Positions 58,957-64,000 of a stretch of DNA of 64,000 nt are shown in pieces. Positions within the stretch are counted from its first letter, which is position 1. Each line of letters begins with the position of its first letter. The notes beneath the pieces are model-generated. The model worked only from the letters and a program-made list of their open reading frames with translations, was not told the origin of the DNA and ran no database searches. The stretch is from NCBI RefSeq assembly GCF_002752655.1, contig NZ_CP023737.1, positions 4,302,001 through 4,366,000 of the forward strand, read 5' to 3'. The position numbers and the translations under genes are program-made. The DNA comes from Methylosinus trichosporium OB3b. Its GTDB lineage: Bacteria > Pseudomonadota > Alphaproteobacteria > Rhizobiales > Beijerinckiaceae.

Positions 58957-59453
58957 TTCGCCGAACAGACGCAGCAACGCGCTCGCTCGTTTGCATCTTT
59001 GCCGCGATTCAGCTCGCCTGTGTCGAAGCGCGAGCCGAGGCGGGCCGGGTCTGGATGGTGATCATCGAGGACCAGCCGCCACATTGGGCGTCGCTCGCTT
59101 ATGGCGTCCCCGAGACCGATGATGCGTTCGGCTCGTTTCGCTGCAAATCCCAGAGCGGCGAGGTCATCCTCTTCATCGCCGAGACCAGCGGCAAGCTCGT
59201 CGCCGGCAGGCCCGCCTCGGCGACGCTCGCAGCCGGCGAGGTCCGCGCGACGATCGCCGGCAAGCTCCTGCCGAACGAGGACGCCGGCGTGCCGAGCTTC
59301 GAGGGGCGCATCGCGGCCGAGGATCCGATTTTCCTGGCCATGACGAGCGCAAAGACGCTCGAGGCGACGATTGGTTCGGCAAAGCAGTCGGCGCCGCTCA
59401 AGGGCGCCGCCGACAAGGTGAAGCGTTTCATGGCCGCTTGCAAGAAGCGCTGA
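58953..59453 (+). CDS. Secreted hypothetical protein coupled to the glycosyltransferase
   Basis: 166 aa. Signal peptide LVCIFAAIQLACVEARAEA, mature GRVWMVIIEDQPPHWASLAY, one cysteine in FRCKSQSGE and one near the end. The middle is a beta-rich domain with AETSGKLVAGRPASATLAAG. No family known to me. Overlaps the glycosyltransferase stop by four bases, so translation is coupled. Its stop forms a TGATCA palindrome with the uvrA stop on the other strand. Confidence 0.75.
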   Translation: MIRRTDAATRSLVCIFAAIQLACVEARAEAGRVWMVIIEDQPPHWASLAYGVPETDDAFGSFRCKSQSGEVILFIAETSGKLVAGRPASATLAAGEVRATIAGKLLPNEDAGVPSFEGRIAAEDPIFLAMTSAKTLEATIGSAKQSAPLKGAADKVKRFMAACKKR

Positions 59454-62400
59454 TCACTGCTCCTGCGCGGCGCGCTTGCGGCGCGGCGCCGACGCCGGCT
59501 TCGCCTTTTCCGCGCGCGGCGGACGGCGCTTCAGCACCTCGTCGAGATAGCGGCCCGTATGGCTGCTCGGCGCCGCGACGATCGCCGATGGCGGGCCTTC
59601 CGCGACGATCTCGCCGCCGCCGTCGCCGCCCTCGGGACCGAGATCGAGGATCCAATCAGCCGTCTTGATCACCTCGAGATTATGCTCGATCACGACGACG
59701 CTATTGCCTTGGTCGACGAGCTCGTGCAGCACTTCGAGCAGCTTTGCGACATCGTGGAAATGCAGGCCCGTCGTCGGCTCGTCGAGAATATAGAGCGTGC
59801 GTCCGGTCGAACGCCGCGCCAGTTCCTTGGCGAGCTTGATGCGCTGCGCCTCGCCGCCCGACAGAGTCGTCGCCTGCTGGCCGACGCGCACATAATCGAG
59901 GCCGACGCGCTTCAAGGTCTCCATCTTGTCGCGGATCGCCGGCACCGCCTTGAACAGATCGCTCGCCTCCTCGACCGTCATGTCGAGGACGTCGGCGATC
60001 GACTTGTCGCGATATTTCACCTCCAGCGTCTCGCGGTCGTAGCGCTTGCCCTTGCACACGTCGCAAGTGACATAGACGTCCGGCAGAAAGTGCATCTCGA
60101 TCTTGATGACGCCGTCGCCCTGACAGGCTTCGCAGCGGCCGCCTTTTACGTTGAAAGAGAAACGCCCCGGCGCATAGCCGCGCGCCTTGGCTTCGGGAAG
60201 GCCGGCGAACCATTCGCGGATCGGCGTGAAGGCGCCCGTATAGGTCGCCGGATTGGAGCGCGGCGTGCGGCCGATCGGCGATTGATCGATATCGATGATC
60301 TTGTCGATATGCTCGAGCCCGTCGATCTTGTCGAAAGGCGCCGGATGCTCATGCGCATTGTTGAGGCGCCGCGCCACCGCTTTGTACAGCGTCTCGATGA
60401 CGAGAGTGGATTTTCCGCCGCCGGAGACGCCGGTGACGGCGGTGAACAGGCCGAGCGGAATCTTCGCCTCGACATTTTTCAGATTATTGCCGCGCGCTCC
60501 GGAAATCTTCAGCCAGCGAGCGGGATCCGGCTTGCGCAGCGCATGGCGTAGCGTCACCTGCCGCGCGCCGGTCAAATATTGGCCGGTGAGTGAATTCTCG
60601 TCGTCCATGATCTCCTGCGGCGCGCCTTTGGAGACGATTCGGCCGCCATGCACGCCGGCGCCTGGGCCGACATCGACGACATAATCGGCGGCGAGAATCG
60701 CATCCTCGTCATGCTCGACGACGATGACGCTGTTGCCGAGATCGCGCAGCCGCCGCAGCGTGTCGAGCAGACGATCATTGTCGCGTTGATGCAGGCCGAT
60801 CGACGGCTCGTCGAGCACATAGAGCACGCCGGTGAGGCCGGAGCCGATCTGCGAGGCGAGACGAATGCGCTGGCTCTCTCCGCCGGACAATGTGCCGGAG
60901 GCGCGCGACAACGTCAGATAGTCGAGCCCGACGTCGACGAGGAAGGTGAGTCGGTCGCGAATCTCCTTCAATATGCGATGGGCGATCTCATTGCGCTTGG
61001 CGTCGAGCTTTTCCGGCAATGCGCGAAACCAGTCGAGCGCCGCGCGCACGGAGAGATCGGACACCTCGCCGATGTGGCGCGCATCGATCTTCACCGCCAG
61101 CGCCTCGGGCTTCAAGCGATAGCCGAGACACGCCTTGCACGGCTCGGCCGACATATAACGGCCGATCTCCTCGCGCGCCCATTCGCTGTCGGTTTCGAGG
61201 AAGCGCCTCTGCAGATTGCTGACGACGCCCTCGAACGGCTTCGTCACATCATAGGCGCGTGCGCCATCGTCATAAGAGAAGCGAATCTCCTCCTTGCCGG
61301 AGCCGTGCAGCAGCACGTCGCGCACCGCCTTGTCGAGCTTCTCGAAAGGCGTGTCCATGCGAAATTTGTAATGGCGGCCGAGCGACTCCAGAGCCTGCAT
61401 GTAATAGGGCGAGGAGGATTTCGCCCAAGGCGCGATGGCGCCTTTGCGCAGGCTGAGCTTCTGATCGGGAACGACGAGATCGGCGTCGATCACCTGCTCT
61501 TGTCCGAGGCCGCTGCAGACGGGGCAGGCGCCGAAGGGATTGTTGAAGGAGAACAGCCGCGGCTCGATCTCCGGAATGGTGAAGCCGGAGACGGGGCAGG
61601 CGAATTTCGACGAGAAGACGATGTGGTCGGGTGCGTAATGCGTCGAGGCGTAGGCGGCCGGCGCATTCGGCGCCTCGCTCACTGCCGATTGCCGATCCGC
61701 GAATTCGACCACAGCCAAACCATTGGCCAATTCCAGCGCCGTCTCGAAACTATCGGAGAGGCGCGCGCCGATGTCGCTGCGCACGACGATGCGGTCGACG
61801 ACGATGTCGATGTCGTGCTTCAGCTTCTTGTCGAGTGGCGGCGTGTCGGCGATCTCGTGATAGGCGCCGTCGATCTTCAAGCGCTGAAAGCCGCGCTTCG
61901 TATATTCGGCGATCTCTTTTCGATATTCGCCCTTGCGGCCGCGCACCACCGGCGCGAGCAGATAGAGCCGCGTCCCCTGCGGCAGCGCCAGCACGCGATC
62001 GACCATTTGCGAGACGGTCTGACTCTCGATCGGCAGGCCCGTCGCCGGCGAATAGGGGATGCCGACGCGCGCCCAGAGCAGACGCATGTAATCGTGAATC
62101 TCGGTCACCGTGCCGACGGTGGAGCGCGGATTTTTCGACGTCGTCTTCTGCTCGATGGAGATGGCCGGGGAGAGCCCGTCGATCTGGTCGACATCGGGCT
62201 TCTGCATCATCTCGAGGAATTGCCGCGCATAGGCGGAGAGCGACTCCACATAGCGACGCTGGCCTTCCGCATAGATGGTGTCGAAAGCGAGCGAGGATTT
62301 GCCCGAGCCCGAGAGGCCGGTGAAAACCACGAATTTGTCGCGCGGAATGACGAGGTCGACATTCTTGAGATTATGCTCGCGCGCGCCGCGAATGGCGATG

Positions 62401-62468
62401 ACCTTGCCGTCGAACAGATCGTCGAGCGTGGTCTCTGCAGCGGATTTCTTCGAGCTTCGCATGGGCAT
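59454..62468 (-). CDS. uvrA: UvrABC excision nuclease subunit A
   Basis: 1004 aa from ATG 62468. Walker A motifs [20 protein letters not shown] (near residue 35) and [20 protein letters not shown] (near 685). Zinc fingers [10 protein letters not shown] region (with the CPVSG start) and [10 protein letters not shown]…[12 protein letters not shown] signatures [16 protein letters not shown] and [16 protein letters not shown], with DEPTTGLH. The C-terminal basic tail [20 protein letters not shown] is extra. The frame is open upstream through a repeat-like spacer, so the ATG near the conserved start was chosen. Convergent with the secreted protein with zero spacer. Confidence 0.97.
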   Translation of the reverse strand: MPMRSSKKSAAETTLDDLFDGKVIAIRGAREHNLKNVDLVIPRDKFVVFTGLSGSGKSSLAFDTIYAEGQRRYVESLSAYARQFLEMMQKPDVDQIDGLSPAISIEQKTTSKNPRSTVGTVTEIHDYMRLLWARVGIPYSPATGLPIESQTVSQMVDRVLALPQGTRLYLLAPVVRGRKGEYRKEIAEYTKRGFQRLKIDGAYHEIADTPPLDKKLKHDIDIVVDRIVVRSDIGARLSDSFETALELANGLAVVEFADRQSAVSEAPNAPAAYASTHYAPDHIVFSSKFACPVSGFTIPEIEPRLFSFNNPFGACPVCSGLGQEQVIDADLVVPDQKLSLRKGAIAPWAKSSSPYYMQALESLGRHYKFRMDTPFEKLDKAVRDVLLHGSGKEEIRFSYDDGARAYDVTKPFEGVVSNLQRRFLETDSEWAREEIGRYMSAEPCKACLGYRLKPEALAVKIDARHIGEVSDLSVRAALDWFRALPEKLDAKRNEIAHRILKEIRDRLTFLVDVGLDYLTLSRASGTLSGGESQRIRLASQIGSGLTGVLYVLDEPSIGLHQRDNDRLLDTLRRLRDLGNSVIVVEHDEDAILAADYVVDVGPGAGVHGGRIVSKGAPQEIMDDENSLTGQYLTGARQVTLRHALRKPDPARWLKISGARGNNLKNVEAKIPLGLFTAVTGVSGGGKSTLVIETLYKAVARRLNNAHEHPAPFDKIDGLEHIDKIIDIDQSPIGRTPRSNPATYTGAFTPIREWFAGLPEAKARGYAPGRFSFNVKGGRCEACQGDGVIKIEMHFLPDVYVTCDVCKGKRYDRETLEVKYRDKSIADVLDMTVEEASDLFKAVPAIRDKMETLKRVGLDYVRVGQQATTLSGGEAQRIKLAKELARRSTGRTLYILDEPTTGLHFHDVAKLLEVLHELVDQGNSVVVIEHNLEVIKTADWILDLGPEGGDGGGEIVAEGPPSAIVAAPSSHTGRYLDEVLKRRPPRAEKAKPASAPRRKRAAQEQ

Positions 62469-62768
62469 GACCTGGATGAAGCAGCGGGCGGTCTCACCCT
62501 CCCCTCGAGGGGGAGGGGCGCCCCGAAGGCGTGGGGTGGGGTGAAATGCGCCCATTGTCTTAGGTTGCCACGATCTTACGCCCTCCGTCTCCTCTTGCCA
62601 TGCTGCGACGCAGTAATCCACAGCCTCGACACACGCGCGCGTCCCGCCGCCGTTTCTAGGGCGAGGCATGGGAGGTTCGGAACGCCGCGGCGGCGTTGAG
62701 AGGAAAGGTTGGTCGGAGCCGCAACGTTTCGGACCACGGTAGGTTTTTCTGTTTCAGATCGCAGGATT
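62469..62768. other. Spacer between uvrA and the DUF1501 gene
   Basis: 300 bases without a recognised gene. It holds a purine/pyrimidine block CTCCCCTCGAGGGGGAGGGG (near 62500-62520, self-complementary) and a GTGGGGTGGGGTG stretch, both of repeat type. Bases after 62700 are AT-richer, as is the next gene. Confidence 0.5.
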
Positions 62769-63965
62769 TTAGATTAGTCCAACATCTATCGGTTGCGCGG
62801 CCGCGAAAACGTGCTCCACATCTTTCTTATTAAGTCCGAACATCCGTTGAAACAGGCCGCCGAGCAGCGAACGATAGTCGGTCAGAACGGGGTAGTCGCG
62901 ATTCTCGAACAGATGCCGCTGATCGACGTCTATCTGTTCGCCCATGATGCGACCGCCTCTGACGCCACCGCCGAGCACCCAATAGACACTGCCGTGACCG
63001 TGGTCGGTTCCACGACTCCCATTCTCTCGAAAAGTGCGCCCGAACTCCGACAGGACAACGATGACAGTATTATCCCATTGCGGGCCGATTTGCTCCGCAA
63101 AACGCTTGAGACCTCGCCCAAGTTCGCGGATTCTGTCTGCGAGATAGCCGTCGGCCGCTCCTTGGTTTGCATGCGTGTCCCAGCCGCCTACGTCGACAAA
63201 GCCCAAATTAAACCGATCACGCATCAAACGACCGATACGGTCCGCAGAAAGCTCGAAGTGTTTCGGTACGGCAACGGTTCGGCCTGGCTGTGTCTCCTGC
63301 TCGACAACCGTTTGATAGATTTCATTGCGGACGCGAAAACCTTCCTGCACTTGCTGCGAGAGTCGGCTATCCGAGTACATCGTGGCGATAAGTTTCTCTT
63401 GGCGCGAATCGATGCCGGGCTTGCTGAGGTTGTTGATCGCAAAATTGGGAATCGCGTCGCCGCCATGAAATGCGAGGGGCACTTGATCGGTGAATGAGAT
63501 GGGTCGAGCTCGTGTCAGGACACTGGCGAGCCGCGCCATGAAACCGGAGAGGTAATCACGGGTCTGGCTGGTCTGCAGGCCAAGCTCGATCGCGTCCTGG
63601 GTCTCGAAGTGACTACGCGTCAAATCATGGATGCCAGCGAAAGGCACGAATGCCACTTGACCTTGCTGAAACAAAGGAAATATCGTTTCTCGTAAGGCGG
63701 GATGGAGCCCCCAATTCTGATCTAGAGGCAAAGCGGACGTCGCGACGAGCGGATCCGGACGTGCGATTGCCAATCGCGGGCGCGCTTCATAGTAGAAGTC
63801 GCTGCTGACGGGGATAACAACATTCGCGGCGTCATAACCGCCTCGCAGGAACACGATGAGCAGCCGAGCGTTAGTTTGCGGCGCCGCCCAGACTCGCCCG
63901 GCGCTAGTCATGGGCGCGATCGACGCCGCAAATCCTTGGATCAGTTGACGGCGATTGAGACTCAT
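62769..63965 (-). CDS. DUF1501 domain protein with Tat-type signal
   Basis: 398 aa. Signal LNRRQLIQGFAASIAPMTSA with an RR motif. The DUF1501 core includes LLIVFLRGGYDAANVVIPV, GLHPALRETIFPLFQQGQVAF, GGWDTHANQGAADGYLADRI, VIVVLSEFGRTFRENGSRGTDHGHGSVYWVLGG and DYRSLLGGLFQRMFG. The family resembles alkaline-phosphatase-like periplasmic proteins and usually stands next to a DUF1800 gene, which could lie just beyond the window. The gene is AT-richer than its neighbours, so it may be acquired. Substrate unknown. Confidence 0.88.
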   Translation of the reverse strand: MSLNRRQLIQGFAASIAPMTSAGRVWAAPQTNARLLIVFLRGGYDAANVVIPVSSDFYYEARPRLAIARPDPLVATSALPLDQNWGLHPALRETIFPLFQQGQVAFVPFAGIHDLTRSHFETQDAIELGLQTSQTRDYLSGFMARLASVLTRARPISFTDQVPLAFHGGDAIPNFAINNLSKPGIDSRQEKLIATMYSDSRLSQQVQEGFRVRNEIYQTVVEQETQPGRTVAVPKHFELSADRIGRLMRDRFNLGFVDVGGWDTHANQGAADGYLADRIRELGRGLKRFAEQIGPQWDNTVIVVLSEFGRTFRENGSRGTDHGHGSVYWVLGGGVRGGRIMGEQIDVDQRHLFENRDYPVLTDYRSLLGGLFQRMFGLNKKDVEHVFAAAQPIDVGLI

Positions 63966-64000
63966 GCTGCCCTCACTGGACGATTCAGTACATGAATTCA

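Overview
The window is GC-rich (about two thirds G+C by eye) chromosomal DNA from an alphaproteobacterium, most probably a Hyphomicrobiales member of the Methylocystaceae/Beijerinckiaceae type. The evidence is the ffh-rpsP-rimM order, the PleC/DivJ-like kinase, the style of the UbiH-family hydroxylase, the efp/epmA pair, the clpS-clpA pair, dnaK/dnaJ and the families of palindromic intergenic repeats. The genus is an inference. No methane oxidation gene, rRNA, tRNA, CRISPR array or intact insertion sequence was seen.

Layout. 1-3.1 kb: a partial hydrolase gene and rimM, rpsP, ffh, all on the minus strand. 3.4-5.4 kb: an AT-rich island with a TIR-like protein, then an orphan ParD-type antitoxin. 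5.4-7.4 kb: a three-gene minus-strand operon with a secreted Cys/Lys/His-rich 72-aa peptide, a DUF692 (MNIO) enzyme and a DUF2063 partner. This is a bufferin/HvfA-like peptide metallophore locus with an unusual precursor and is the most interesting system here. 7.6-13.3 kb: a beta-hydroxyacid dehydrogenase, DinB, ArsC-like protein, glmM and a B12-binding radical SAM enzyme. 13.5-25 kb: a PAS histidine kinase, ileS carrying an in-frame palindromic repeat, a second radical SAM protein, a GAF-GGDEF-EAL protein and a UbiH-type hydroxylase. 25-29 kb: two tandem secreted beta-helix proteins, an LRR protein kinase and a stand-alone Vsr nuclease. 28.9-39 kb: efp/epmA, HAD phosphatase, an outer-membrane barrel, ygfZ/dihydroorotase and polyamine-type ABC genes. 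39-46 kb: DNA polymerase III chi, exonuclease III, a flavodoxin-like protein with a divergent LysR regulator, pyrF, a phospholipid-methyltransferase-like protein and dnaJ. 46-64 kb: dnaK, PAP2, opgD/G, a DEAD-box helicase, clpS-clpA, a glycosyltransferase, uvrA and a DUF1501 protein.

Functional groupings: protein targeting and ribosome maturation (ffh, rpsP, rimM); the metal-binding RiPP operon; EF-P and its lysine ligase; chaperones and proteolysis (dnaJ, dnaK, clpS, clpA); pyrimidine synthesis (pyrC-like, pyrF); DNA repair (xth, vsr, uvrA, holC); envelope functions (opgD/G, outer-membrane barrel, glmM, PAP2).

Several spacers hold repeats: a two-armed 'CTTCTCCCGC' element (four copies), a 'CCTTCGAGAC' element (three copies, one inside ileS), a 'GGACCGCGAGCC' element, and a 50-bp 'AGAGCGCTTTCC' element (two near-identical copies). 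Two gene relics were found, a kinase-like ATPase beside dnaJ and a histidine-kinase tail beside the EAL gene.
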